Assembly (NCBI GenBank): GCA_030847615.1
Contig: JAUMIR010000014.1
Location: forward strand, 15,910,501 to 15,974,500
From: Gambelia wislizenii
Taxonomy: Eukaryota; Chordata; Lepidosauria; Squamata; Crotaphytidae
Length of the DNA: 64,000 nucleotides
Direction of reading: 5' to 3'
Shown in pieces: positions 31,443-42,562 of this stretch. The notes under the pieces were generated by a model. The model was not told the DNA's origin and did no database searches. It saw only the letters and a program-made list of their open reading frames with translations. Both the position numbers and the translations under genes were made by a program. Positions within the stretch are counted from its first letter, which is position 1; each line of letters begins with the position of its first letter.

Positions 31443-31745
31443 GCAGGACAGATGACTGCCTGGCAGGCACCACCATTTACTTCTATGTCCAGACCAGTTC
31501 TCAGCCTAGAATGGTTACAGAAAGGTTTTTCTCTCCTCAGGACCACTGTCACTGGCATGCAGTTGCTTGCTCTGAGGTCAGAAACAAGGCACCAAGGTCA
31601 CAGCTGGGCATCTTGTTTGCCTCAGAGTGAGTGGCTATGCCGCAGCAGTGCTGAGGAAAAACCTTTCTGTAACCATTCTGGGCTGGGAACTGGCCTGGAC
31701 ATTGAGGTAAATGGTGGTGCCTGCCAGGCAGCAATCTGTCCTGGC
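31441..31745. repeat. Inverted repeat, about 100-bp arms
   Basis: The left arm 31443-31541 (GGCAGGACAGATGACTGCC to TTTTTCTCTCCTCAG) pairs with the right arm 31649-31745 (CTGAGGAAAAACCTTTCTG to AATCTGTCCTGGC). The spacer is about 107 bp. Confidence 0.9.
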
Positions 31746-32034
31746 TCTGCCAGAGAACTGATGGAGGAAAGGCAGCAGCAGCAGACCAAAGCAACATCTG
31801 GATGCAGGGACACATGAAAACAGTTACCCAATGTCCCTGTGGAGAAACAGGTAGTGGGGCGGGTCCAGGGCAGAATAGTTGGGGGGGGGGTCCATTCAGA
31901 CTTTTGCCCCAAATATAGACAAGCTCTATGGGACTGCCTGGCCTAACCAAGAATCTGTATTAATGTTAAGGAGACAACTTCTGGAGAATACCACTGCAGG
32001 CAAAGACCCAATTGATGGGCATATGAAACTGCGT

Positions 32035-32350
32035 TGCTATGGAATGTACTAGCCTCAAATTTGTGATCAGTTCCCACTCTTGCTGTTTTTAGGAGGGGTG
32101 TGAAAACACCTTTTTTTCCCTGTCCAAAGTGGCCTCTAAGCTAAGAGAGGTGGGATGAATATGCAACAAATAAATAAAAATAGAAAACATGCATATATCT
32201 CCCAACTGTTTTCTTTTTTTATGTACACACATCACTGTCATGGTTACATTTGGTGAGGATGCAGAAGATGGCTGCTCCCAGGCTGTGGAAGTCCCTGCAC
32301 GGGAAGACCTTTTTATTTAGCTACTTTGCTGCTGTAAGTGGATTCGAAAT
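32035..32350 (+). mobile_element. Two L2-type LINE 3' scraps
   Basis: 32035-32180 encodes LWNVLASNL and VFRRGVKTPFF before ATGCAACAAATAAATAAA. 32262-32350 (GGTGAGGATGCAGAAGATGG, CTGTGGAAGTCCCTGCACGG) is a second, shorter version. Confidence 0.55.
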
Positions 32351-32745
32351 GTTATTGCCTGCGTTTCATTGCCCTTTGTCCCGGTCCCTACATGGCTAAG
32401 ATGAGGGGGGGGGTGGCATCTGATCAATGCTGGACACCTTCTTTCTGGCCTCAGGGAACACAAGGCGCACTAGCAGTGGTGGTGCTGCCAAGCGATACAT
32501 CAGGACGCACATGAGGACCGCTGCCTGTTCTCAGCACAGAGTGCTCCAGGGGGAATATTCCGGGCTGCCCCTGGGTTATCTTGGCCAAATGTAGATGAGC
32601 CCTAATATTCAGAACTCATCTAGACGTGATGCTTTACAGCACGTAGGTGCACATTTTCACCCATTCACAATGAAGATGATTTGTCTCCATCATTTCCACA
32701 CCTATTTGCATCCATATGCATTCATTCAAATTGAGTGGGCACATG

Positions 32746-33390
32746 TGTAGTATGTGGGGAAAATCATTATTGTAATGCAATACAATCTTATGCATCCCAT
32801 GTTAAGTTCAATTTAGGAATTTCCCTGCATACATGAGTTCTCCACTCCCCCTTCTTCTTTCCCTAGGCAATTTCAGCCAACTGGAGCAATGGGTCATTCA
32901 TCACATGACCTAATTTAAATATTATATTACACTTTGTTTAAGTTTCCTTTTAAGTTTGTCTCCATGTGGCTGTAGCCATCTTTGAGTTTTACCTTCTTTG
33001 AGTCTTTCCATCTTTGAGTCTTGTTTTTATCCTTCACCATGTAGCCTTCATCGCTTAAGGCTAGGTGAATTTTTCCTACCCTAAGTTCTCTTAGTTAGTT
33101 AAGGACCTTTACGTATGTTTTAATATGTAGATTAAGATTGATATACCTTCAGTAAACTTTTGATATGCATTGTTAAACTGATGTCTTTGTTGTTTAATGA
33201 GTCTAATTGATTGGGTGATCAGACCACAGATTTAAATGTTAATTGAGCTGTGTCTGCATTCCGATGCCTTACTCTGCTTACTTTGAAAGAAAAGTGTTTT
33301 TATTTTTAAAGAAGATATTTGTATTTTTAAAAGGGCTAGACCCCTGGAATTTTTAATACATTTTTAATTTTAGACTCATACCCCCCTACA
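32746..33390. mobile_element. Solo LTR, 645 bp, TSD ACATG
   Basis: Starts TGTAGTATGTGGGG and ends CCCCCCTACA, with ACATG at 32741-32745 and 33391-33395. The TG...CA ends and the 5-bp duplication fit an LTR retrotransposon. No internal region, primer site or coding sequence remains, so type (Gypsy or endogenous retrovirus) is open. Confidence 0.82.
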
Positions 33391-33397
33391 ACATGGC

Positions 33398-35093
33398 AGT
33401 CACCAATGGCTCCTTTTCATCCTGGAAAGAAGTGACCAGTGGGGTGCCATAGAGTTCTGTCCTGGGCCCAGTGCTGTTCAACATCCTTATCAATTACTTG
33501 GATAAGGGAATAGAGGTGATACTTATCAAGTTTTCAGATGACACCAAATTAGGAGGGGTAGCTAATACCCCAGAGGACAGGATCAGAATTCAAAATGACC
33601 TCAACAGATTAGAAAGTTGGGCCAAAACTAACAAAATGAATTTCAACACGGAGAAATGTAGGATACTATACTTGGGCGCAAAAATGAGAAGCACAGATAT
33701 AGGAAAAGCACAGATATAACATATAGGATGGGTGATACCTGGCTTGATGGCAGTACATGCGAAAGCGATCTAGGAGTCTTAGTGGACCACAAACTGAACA
33801 TGAGTCAGCAGATAAAAAAGCCAATGCAATTCTAGGATGCATCAATAGGAGTATAGTGTCTAGATCAAGGGAAGTAATAGTGCCACTCTATTCTGCTTTG
33901 GGGAGATCTCACCAGGAATCCTGTGTCCAGTTCTGGGCACCACAATTCAAGAAGGATATGGACAAGCTGGAACTACGTGCGAAAGGGATCTAGGAGTCCT
34001 TGTAGACCACAAGTTGAACATGAGTCAACAAAGTGATGCGGCAGCTAAAACGGCCAATGCGATTTTGGGCTGCATCAATAGAAGTATAGTGTCTAGATCA
34101 AGGGAAGTCATAGTGCCGCTCTATTCTGCCTTGGTCAGACCTTACCTGTAATACTGTGTCCAGTTCTGGCACCACAATTCAAAAAGGATATTGACAAATT
34201 GGAGCATGTCTAAAATGGTGAAAGGTCTGGAAACCATGCCTTATGAGGAGAGACTTAGGGAGCTGGGTATGTTTAGCCTTGAAAAAAGACGGTTCAGGGG
34301 CGATATGATAGCCCTGTTTAAGTATTTGAAGGGGTGTCACGTTGAGGATGGAGCAGACTTGTTTTCTGCTGCTCCAGAGACTGGAACACAGAGCAGTGGA
34401 TGCAAGCTTCAGGAACAGAGATTCCACCTCAACATTAGGAGGAACTTTTTGGTAGTAAGAGCTGTTCGGCAGTGGAACACACTCCCTCGGAGCTTGGAGG
34501 GGTCTCCTTCCTTGGAGGTCTTTAAACAGAGGCTGGATGGCCATCTGTTGGAGATGCTTTGATCGTGATTTCCTGCATGGCAGGGGGTTGGACTGGATGG
34601 CCCTTGTGGTCTCTTCCAACTCTGCAATTCTATGATTCTATGTCCAGAGGAGGGCAACCAAAATGGTGGGAGGTCTGGAAGCCATGCCCTATGAGGAGCA
34701 GCTTAGGGAGCTGGGCATGTTTAGTCTGGAGAAGAGAAGCTTAAGAGGGGACATGATAGCCATGGTTAAATATTTGAAGGGATGTCATACTGAGGATGGA
34801 GCAAGCTTGTTTTTTGTGGCTCCGGAGATTAGGACACGGAGCAATGGACTCACACTATAGGAAAAGAGATTCTGTCTAAACATTAGGAAGAACTTCCTGA
34901 CAGTAAGAGCTGTTTGGAAGTGGAATGCATTGCCTGGGAGTATGGTGGAGTCTTCTTCTTTGGAGGTTTTTATGCAGAGGCTGGATGGCAATCTGTCGGG
35001 AATGATTTGATTGTTTATTCCTGCATGGCAAGGTGTTGGACTAGATGGCCCTTCGGGTCTCTTCCAACTCTATGTTTCTATGATTCTATGCAC
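33398..35093 (+). pseudogene. CR1 copy A, interrupted by CR1 copy B
   Basis: Copy A begins inside ORF2 at TNGSFSSWKEVTSG, with the catalytic [19 protein letters not shown] at about 33525, where FADD has become FSDD. It runs to FKKDMDKLE at 33971. After copy B it resumes at 34646 with CCAGAGGAGGGCAACC ([19 protein letters not shown]) and ends TGTTTCTATGATTCTATG. Small deletions and stops. Confidence 0.92.
33972..34645 (+). mobile_element. CR1 copy B, inserted in CR1 copy A
   Basis: It restarts upstream in the ORF2 order ([33 protein letters not shown]) after copy A had already passed FKKDMDKLE. It runs to its own 3' end GCAATTCTATGATTCTATG at 34642. It belongs to a slightly different CR1 subfamily from copy A ([17 protein letters not shown] versus [17 protein letters not shown]). 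Confidence 0.9.
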
Positions 35094-35338
35094 TCGTAAA
35101 TGGCAATTGAGTGAAAATGCACAGCAATGTGAATTCAGATAGTCAAACGTCCAAAAATGCGCATCTACATGCATTTTTCAGGAAGTTTTGGGGGGAGACG
35201 CTAATCCTTTTACTGTGCAGTTTGTGGAGTTTTTAGCCCCCCCCCCCAATACTGTGAACCCCCTTCGGATCTTCTTCAGATAGTTCATATGCTCTGCGAG
35301 TTCTATGAGGAGTATTTTTACCATCTGGACAAGCCCTC

Positions 35339-36295
35339 TGTGAATCTATTGCTCTCCTAGAGCATATTTGCCCCTGTAAAACTGTGCACTTCCTTTGTTA
35401 TTGCTGGAAGTCTAAGATTTAAACAATTTATTTAAATTGCTTTGACTTAAATCAGTCAAAACTTATTTTTTTTAAGTTTCCACATGTGATTTAAAAAGGG
35501 GATGGAGGGTAAGTAGGATGTAACAGGAGAGAGTGAAAGAAGTAGAGCAAAATATATAGACTATGAAGATATCCCCAGGTGCCTACTAGTACTCAAAATC
35601 AGAAAATGGTATATTTAGATTCCTCCTTGCTTTTGAAATCCCCTGTCTCCAGCCCATGGTGAAAATTAAGCCAAACGAAGTAAGCCGAACACTTTAATAT
35701 TTAGATTAATTCAGATCATACTCAAGCAGAATTGGTAAGAGGTTTAATATTGTCATATATTAGAGGTCTTTGACTTTCTTGCTATAGTCTGCAAAGGGTA
35801 ATACGGATTATGAAAGATGATCCCAATTTTGTTAGGGTGTGCTTTTTAAAGAGCAGTGAGGTAGGGGATGGGTATGAGACCCATGTGATGTAGGGGACTC
35901 CTGGGAAATGCTAAGACTATGTCTTCCCTTCCTCTGTCCATCTCTGTCTGTGCCTGTGTCACTCTCAAACACTTTTAAAAAAGCAATTGAATAACACTAT
36001 TTTTAGGTAAAACCTGGATCTGTCTGTCTATTTGTCTGTCTAAAATATAGGTAAACCTCTGTCTTCCACAGAGCAGGAGAAAAAAAGTTTTTTAGCTGAC
36101 AGTCTCATCTTGCGTTGTACGACTTCCAGTTATTCCTCATTTATGTTAACCCTTCTGCAAATCTATTTATTTTATAATGCAGCTAAATAGGCTGACTTTA
36201 AGGACCGGAAAAAGTTTGCCCTATACAGAATTCTTCATCTATATTCTGGCCCCTCTCCAAAAACAGGAGAGCAGATTAAAGCTCAGTAAGAGAAT
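35339..36295. other. No feature recognised
   Basis: AT-rich, with CTGTCTGTC and similar short runs near 36018-36042. No exon or repeat end. Confidence 0.4.
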
Positions 36296-36296
36296 T

Positions 36297-36527
36297 CAGT
36301 TGTCTCTTCATATTTGCTGGGGTTTGGTTCCAGGACCCCCCCATGGATACCAAAATCTGCGAATATTCAAGTCCCATTATATGCAACGGCATAGCAAAAT
36401 GGTATCCCTTATATAAGATGGCAAAATCAAGGTTTGCTTTTTGGGTTATTATTTTTTAAATAATATTTTCAAGCCATGAATACTTAAATCTGTGGATACC
36501 AAATCCGTGGATATGGAGGGACAACTG
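36297..36527. mobile_element. Tigger-like MITE, type A
   Basis: Ends CAGTTGTCTCTTCATATTTGC and ATATGGAGGGACAACTG, TA after the right end, inner GGTTTGGTTCCAGGACCCCC. A clean reference copy. Confidence 0.92.
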
Positions 36528-36711
36528 TACACCCATTCAACAGCTGCAGATATTCCAAATTACTTATTTTTCGGCTCATCCACAAGCCTTATGCACTGCT
36601 TTTTAAAAGACTGACTCCTTTGGAATTGGGGTTAGCAACTCTTTAGGTCAAGAATAGAGTCTGATATCTATGATATATAATTTTATGGTTGAGATTTCCT
36701 TTCTAGCTGCA

Positions 36712-36937
36712 TGAGTGTCTCTGTGCCTTCAAGTTGCCTATCGACTTATGGTGACCCCATGAATTTCATTTTGTTTTCTTAGGCAAGGAATATTCAGAGA
36801 TGGCTTTACCAGTTCCTTCCTCTGAAATATAGCCTATAGCACCTTTATTGGCACTCTCAAATCCAAGTATTAACTAGTGCTGGCCCTGCATCGCTTCCAA
36901 GATCAGATGGCTTCTGCTTCCTTTAGGGTATTTAGGC
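36712..36937 (-). mobile_element. 5S rRNA-derived SINE with BovB-like tail
   Basis: Inverted tail GTGCCTTCAAGTTGCCTATCG, then ATAGCCTATAGCACC, AATCCAAGTATTAACTAG and CTTCCAAGATCAGATGG from the 5S part. Confidence 0.9.
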
Positions 36938-36989
36938 CTTTTCCCAGCTGTAAGGGAGTGTAAATTAGTATGGGAGAATTATTTAAATA

Positions 36990-37251
36990 CTGGTCAACCC
37001 TCATATCCACAGATTTGGTATTCACGGTTTCACTTACCCATGTTAAAAAATAAATGTCCTCTCTAGGCATTTCTAGGTCCTCCAATGTGATTCTGTGATC
37101 AACTTCTGGTATGCATCTCAATAAAAATAATAAAAATAAATAAAAATAATAGGGTTCCCTATTATCCATGGACTGGATGGTCCTTGTGGTCTCTTCCAGC
37201 TCTATGATTCTATGATTCTATGAATCCCCCATGGATACAGGGGTTGACCTG
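36990..37251 (-). mobile_element. Tigger-like MITE, type B, with CR1 tail inserted
   Basis: Ends CTGGTCAACCCTCATATCC and GGATACAGGGGTTGACCTG. A 59-bp CR1 tail (GGACTGGATGGTCCTTGTGG to TATGATTCTATGA, 37168-37226) and an (AATAA)n-rich patch at 37115-37150 interrupt it. Confidence 0.85.
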
Positions 37252-38030
37252 CATGTCAACTGAAGATGTTAAATAGAACCAGCTATGGCGTAAGTGACCT
37301 ATCCATTATGTTGAGGGGAAAGTAAATGCTATGAAGAAATAATAAAGTGATTCAGAAAAAAACACCAGAAGGAGGATATAGCTTTTTGTTTGTTTGTTTA
37401 CAAGAGAGAGATATTAATTTAACTAAGATAATGTGTTGGGGATGATAGATTTTAGAAACAGCATGATGATGCTTTATGTGAATCCTTAGGAACAGTTTAA
37501 AAACACACAAAACCAGACAAATGAAGATTTCCAGACTCCCAGAAAAATCAAATATTTGGAGTTCTAGCAACCAAAGCCTGCCTTGGATTTATTCCCATCT
37601 ATCCTGAATTGTTCTCCTTTGAAACTACACTTTCTGAAAACCAGCAAAACAAAAGTGATCTTTATAGTCTTCCATCATTAGCCACAATGAGATGTATGCA
37701 GGGGCACCTTTGTTGTTCAGGTCTCCAAAGGCTAGGAAGGCTATTCAAGCCCGGGAAAGAGCTTTTTCAAACAGAAAGTGTCTTTCAAGTTCACTTCCTG
37801 TTATCACAGCAAAAATCCCCTCACATTCTCTAGAGGGTGTCTGGGGGCATTTTTTGTGGGGTGTATGTGGCCTTTCAAGATCTCCTTGGGGGCTAATTCA
37901 GTGCCCTACCCTTCCATAGTTGCCCACCCCTGAATTAAAAAAAAACATACCCCAAAATGGCTGTTGGCAGGCAAAGGATCTTCCACAGCTGAGCAGGGTC
38001 AAATCGGGACCTTGACGAAAGCTGACACCT
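37252..38030. other. No feature recognised
   Basis: Open frames at 37609-37919 lack splice signals and recognisable motifs. Confidence 0.4.
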
Positions 38031-38031
38031 A

Positions 38032-38252
38032 CAATTGTCCCTCCGTATCCACGGATTGGATTTAAGTATTCACGGCTTGAAAATATTCTTTAAAAAAATA
38101 ATAATCCAAGACGCAAACCTTGATTTTGCCATTTTATAGAAGGGACACCATTTTGCTATGCCATTGCATATAATGGGACTTTAATATTCACCGATTTTGG
38201 TATTCACGGGGGGTCCTGGAACCAAATCCCAGCGAATATGAAGGGACAACTG
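38032..38252. mobile_element. Tigger-like MITE, type A
   Basis: Ends CAATTGTCCCTCCGTATCC and GAATATGAAGGGACAACTG, inner TGCCATTTTATAGAAGGGACAC and GGTCCTGGAACC. TA follows. Confidence 0.92.
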
Positions 38253-38318
38253 TATGTGCGTGTGTGTATGTATGTATGTATATATGTGTGTGTGTACACA
38301 CACACACACACACACACA
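38253..38318. repeat. (TG)n/(AC)n palindromic microsatellite
   Basis: TG-rich runs turn into AC-rich runs at GTACAC (about 38295), giving self-complementary DNA. Confidence 0.9.
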
Positions 38319-38780
38319 TATAAAACTCTTGGGTATGCACAACGGTCTTAGGTATGTAGGTATGTTGTCTCTTCACACAATGGGTTTAGGTATGTTGCCT
38401 CTTTCAGTGTGCTGATTGGCCACTCCTGTCACTCCCCCTCAGCCAGTCACTACCCACATGCAAATCACTACCCACATGCAAATTCCATCTCCACCTCACA
38501 ATCTACTCCTTCCACTCAGCATACTGGGAGCAACCAAACAATGTGCTATAGCGCTGGCTATAGATACTGAGGCTGCAGGCTTTTCCAATTCACCAGTGTC
38601 TCAGGGCTGCACAATTCCCACTTATGATTTAAGTCTATCATTTCTATTCCTGCCACGATGGGACCCAGGCTGTCAACTGGCAGCAGCGGGAGGACCAGGC
38701 AACCAGGTGTGAGGTCTACCAGGCTTTATTTTTGGGTGGGGGAGTTTTTTAATGGCGTATGGTACGCCAGGTCCAGCTAG
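38314..38780 (+). mobile_element. Non-autonomous Helitron
   Basis: The 3' terminus is textbook: stem-loop GGCGTA-TGG-TACGCC (38754-38768), eight bases, then CTAG (38777-38780), followed by T as expected for insertion between A and T. The 5' part TATAAAACTCTTGGGTATG matches the minus-strand copy at 43623-44161. The exact 5' TC end is obscured by the microsatellite. No Rep/helicase coding. Confidence 0.85.
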
Positions 38781-38819
38781 TTTATATATATTTATAAATA
38801 TTCACACTGCATCCCATTA

Positions 38820-39080
38820 TTCTGTCTGTTTAGGGATCACAGGGAACTGCTTTATACTGAGGTACACCTCTGCCTGCTTTGCTTAAGCAGAGCTTGGAAA
38901 GCTACTTATATATATATATATATATATATGGGGAAAAAACCTTCTCTGGCATTCACCTATGACTCTTCCCAATACAGGAAGCTGCAAGGAAGCCAACAGA
39001 CCCATCTAGCTCAGTTGATACAGTCTAGCCTTGGTTTTCTAGGGTTTTAGGCAGCATTCTTGTCCTACCTATAGCTGGAG
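38820..39080 (+). repeat. Interspersed repeat fragment, class unknown
   Basis: GGGAACTGCTTTATACTGAGG and CCCATCTAGCTCAGTTGATAC with GGGTTTTAGGCAGCATTC form a familiar reptile interspersed motif. A (TA)n block lies at 38908-38929. Confidence 0.45.
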
Positions 39081-39154
39081 ACTCTTGGGACGTAGAAGCA
39101 ACTATTCAATATCAATGAGATCTGAGTCAGCTCTGTGGTTTTCAAGGTGCAGAC

Positions 39155-39520
39155 TCCAATCTACAAAACAGATTCATCACATTGGATAGCACCCTTAAAG
39201 CTCAGGCTAAAACCCAAAACAGATTAACCATCACTGCCATTCCCCTCCTCCTAGTCACCCCTTCACACTGTTTTATCCTGCCCTGATCTAGCTCTGTAAT
39301 CAAGCCTCTGGGACTAGGTTATATTCCCCCTACAGGCCTCCCTTCCCTGCATTCCCAAGGCTGTGACTCAAACTAGGGGTGCTCAGATCCTCACTTCACA
39401 GATGCTCCCCAAGGTGCTGAATCCTATGCAAAAAATACTGTAGATCCATCACATTGGACAGGTCCTTTCAAGTCTGAACTAAAACCCAAAGCGGATTCAT
39501 CACTATTGCCCATACGGTCA
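39155..39520 (+). repeat. Diverged direct repeat, two 75-bp units
   Basis: ATTCATCACATTGGATAGCAC with GGCTAAAACCCAAAACAG (39170) recurs as ATCCATCACATTGGACAGG with GAACTAAAACCCAAAGCGG (39444). A third relative lies at 58415-58480. Confidence 0.65.
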
Positions 39521-39639
39521 CTGCTTCCACTGCAGGGATTGCTCTCTGCTCAGACATAGTCCAAGGAACATGTGATTAAACTGCATGGCACCAGCCTTAT
39601 TGTCAAGATTGCTCAACCTTTCCAATCACCAAGATAGCC

Positions 39640-39945
39640 AAGTTTAAATATTTGAGGATGGAGCAAGCTTGTGTTCTGCTGCACCAGAGACTAGGACACG
39701 GAGCAATGGGTTCAAACTCCAGGAAAAGAGATTCCACCTAAACACTAGGAAGAACTTCCTGACAGTAAGAGCTGTTCGGAAGTGGAATACACTGCCTTGG
39801 AGTGTGATGGAGTCTCCCTCTTTGGAGGTTTTTAAGCCGAGGCTGGATGGCCATCTGTCGGGAATGATTTGATTGTGTCCTCCTGCATGGCAGGGGGATG
39901 GACTGGATGGCCCTTGTGGTCTCTTCCAACTCTATGATTCTATGT
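39640..39945 (+). mobile_element. CR1 3' part
   Basis: [22 protein letters not shown] and [17 protein letters not shown] are in frame, followed by the 3' UTR and CTATGATTCTATG. Confidence 0.92.
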
Positions 39946-40094
39946 AAGGTGCGAAGTAAATAAAACAAAATGAAGATAACAACCAACCAATTGTTTTAAG
40001 ACTCTGGTTTGGCTTTAATTGTCTGTTCACAACCTATATGAACCTCTCTCTAGCTTTTCATTGCAAATGTAAGATTCAGGAAGGACTCATCCCA

Positions 40095-40640
40095 CGCTTT
40101 CTGCAAGCGCACTGATGACTAAAAAGGCCAATCTGAGATAAACAAGTCCGGTTGCAGAAAGCGCAGCAGAAGGTCTCCTTGGGTGATGTTTTTGGGTTGT
40201 GATTCTTTCTGCGTTGTCGTTTCTCTTCAAGACTCGATCAGCATGAGCTCTCAAACAAGGCTGCAGCATTGTGGATTGTGTGTCTCCATGCCTCCTGATG
40301 TGAGGCCAGGGCAGACCATTGTTGGTGATCAATTTGGCTGAGCCTGAGATGTTGTTTCAGGGAGTCTTTGTATCGCTTTTTTGGAGCGCCCCTCTTATGC
40401 TGACCCGTGGCAAGTTCACCATAGAGTAGTATTTTTGGGAGGCAATGGTCCTCCATCCTAGAAACATGCCCTGCCCAGCACAGCTGTGTTCTCCATATCA
40501 TGGCCTCAATGCTGGTGATCCCTGCTTGCTCAAGGACAGTAACATTCGTTACATAGTCAGTCCAGTGTATATTTAGGATTGTGCGTATACAGCGCTGATG
40601 AAAGTGTTCGAGGAGTCGTGAGTGTTGGGAATAGGTAACC
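40095..40640 (-). pseudogene. Other LINE, C-terminal zinc-finger end
   Basis: Read on the minus strand the end of an ORF2 appears: RLLEHFHQRCIRTILNIHW, TQLCWAGHVSRMEDHCLPK, GAPKKRYKDSLKQHL and WRHTIHNAAALFE. After one frameshift comes FCCAFCNRTCLSQIGLFSHQ, a C-x2-C...H-x3-C zinc finger, then a stop. This C-terminal layout occurs in vertebrate non-LTR elements distinct from CR1. The clade (RTE-like or other) is not certain. The 5' part is missing. Confidence 0.75.
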
Positions 40641-41095
40641 CATGTTTACAGCACTCCCCTGACACCTCTTGCCTGTAGGAATATGACAGCAATTTGCCCC
40701 CAATTCCACCGTTATTTTTTAACAGGCCTTGAAAACATAAAAAATGGAAGGAAAGAAACAGCCTGGTGCTGGCAAGCGTTTAATACTAACGGCATACTTT
40801 AAAAAATGGCTTGGTATCTAAACAGATCAAGGGATGGGTGTCTGCAAGTTGTCATCCCTCACTGAAGCTGATCACCTCTCCCTCCTTGACTATAAACGGC
40901 CTATCCAGAGAAAAGGGTGGCTGACAAGAACAGCCCTGACATACAGACTTCTTGGGCAAGCAACTGCCAATCTAAGTGGGCAATGGCATGATGCCCTGGA
41001 GCCAATTTCCCCCCAGATCCTCTCCTCACACTGCATAGCAAACCTAAATATTCCTGTTTTCTTCTGAAATCCCTCTGAAAATGGTAAAAGTATAC
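40641..41095. other. No feature recognised
   Basis: An open frame at 40834-41067 (plus) has no splice context or familiar motif. Confidence 0.35.
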
Positions 41096-41097
41096 CC

Positions 41098-41460
41098 TCA
41101 AACATTTCACAGAAGAAAAGCAGAATGTGTGCGGCCAAGCAACACTGGAGTGTGATCAAGATGGCCAAAGTTGTTAATGAGGAAGAACACACAAGCCAGA
41201 AGAGGCTGCAGCCGTTTGCTTTTGCCTGATCCTCCTAGGAAGAGCACGGTTCTACCCCCTTTCCTCCTCTCCCAACTGATGATTTAATTGAGGGCAGCCT
41301 ACTTGTACATGTTCAGTTTGTACCAACTGAAGTAAGCTGGGAAAACAAGGAGGAGGAAAGAGAAATCAGAACATATTCAAAACAGATGAAAAAGTGGGAT
41401 GGCAGGATTGATTAGGATTGCCCCTGCCAAATCGGGAAAGTTGGAGAACATGTGTCAGGA
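41098..41460 (+). repeat. Family X repeat
   Basis: ACATTTCACAGAAGAAAAGC, GAGGCTGCAGCCGTTTGC, CCAACTGAAGTAAGCTGGG, AAAAAGTGGGATGGCAGG and CTGCCAAATCGGG in the family order; about 360 bp. Confidence 0.85.
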
Positions 41461-41910
41461 AGCAATGTTGCATCGCTTCCTGTTGCGATTTTGAGAAGGA
41501 CTGCAGAGGGAAATAGGTGCTTGTGGAGGTGGAGTGGAAGGCACTTCTGTGTATTTTTACATGTTTGGGGGGCTTTCTGCATATTTTTGGGCAAAAAATT
41601 CCCAAAATTTGCACAAAATTTATGTGGAAAAATTGGAGAGTTGGGAAATTGGGTGGGGGGAAATTGGGTGGTGGGGCACATCAGATGCTACAAAAGTGAG
41701 TTTCAAGAGCTGTATGCACTACGCCCGCCCCTGATTTACGTCAAGGATCACAGGATGATCCTTTTTCTAAATTGGTCCTTTTAAGGTTTATGACCTGTCT
41801 CTTTTCTTGTATCCCATTTCACTCTGGTGTCACTGCCATTGCTAAGTAACTTTACATACTTATTAAGGCATAAATACTGTACTCCATCCATCCATCTGAG
41901 GAAGCAGATT

Positions 41911-42560
41911 ATCATAGAATCATAGAGTTGGAAGAGATCTCAAGGATCATCCAGTCCAACCCCCTGCCATGCAGGGATACATAATCAAATCATCCCAGAG
42001 AGATGGCCATCCAGCCTCGGTTTAAAAACCTCCAAAGAAGAAGACTCCACCTCACTACAAGGCAGTGTATTCCACTTCCAAACAGCTCTTACCATCAGGA
42101 AGTTCTTCCTAATGTTTAGGTGGAATCTCCTTTCCTGTAGTTTCAACCCATTGCTCCATGTCCTAGTCTCTGGAGCCACAGAAAACAAGCCTGCCCCATC
42201 CTCAGTATGACATCTCTTCAAATATTTAAACATGGCTATCATGTCACCTCTCAACCTTCTCTTCTCCATGCTAAACATGCCCAGCTCTCTAAGCCACTCC
42301 TCATAGGGCATCATGGCTTCCAGACCTCCTACCATCCTGGTCGCCCTCCTCTGGACACGTTCCAGCTTCTCAATATCCTTCCTGAATTGTGGTGCCCAGA
42401 ACTGGACATAGTATTCCAGGTGAGGTCTGACAAAAGCAGAATAGAATGGCACTACAGTACTTTATTACTTTACTTCCCTTGATCTATTCACTATACTACT
42501 ATTAATGCAGCCCAGAATCGCACTGGCATTTTTAGCTGCTGCATAACACTGCTGACTCTA
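41911..42560 (-). mobile_element. CR1 LINE, 5'-truncated
   Basis: 3' end ATCATAGAATCATAGAGTTGG. Inverted coding [18 protein letters not shown] and [19 protein letters not shown]. It stops at the NMSQ region (42560), where family X begins. Confidence 0.92.
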
Positions 42561-42562
42561 TA

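Larger units (their letters stand above)
31195..31930. mobile_element. Putative MITE, TIR GGGCTTGTCTACA-like, with palindromic core
   Basis: The left GGGGCTTGACTACACAAGGG and right AAATATAGACAAGCTCTA are inverted. Inner CCAAATCTGGTGCGATAAGGC is shared with the element at 2621. It holds a (GT)n run and a long imperfect palindrome at 31441-31745. Confidence 0.55.
32612..35338. mobile_element. MITE with GTCTAGACG-type ends, split by an LTR and CR1
   Basis: The left part 32612-32745 (CATCTAGACGTGATGC, CACCTATTTGCATCC, CATTCATTCAAATTGAG) and the right part 35097-35338 (AATGCACAGCAATGTGAATTC, AAATGCGCATCTACATGCATT, ATTTTTACCATCTGGACAAGC) match, inverted, the two halves of the element at 49172-49926. 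Between them lie a solo LTR and a composite CR1. Confidence 0.75.

Noticed and set aside
41412..41784. Overlapping frames with aromatic-rich peptides
   Set aside because: AT-rich low-complexity sequence (AAATTGGGTGG repeats, TTTGGGCAAAAA); no splice context.
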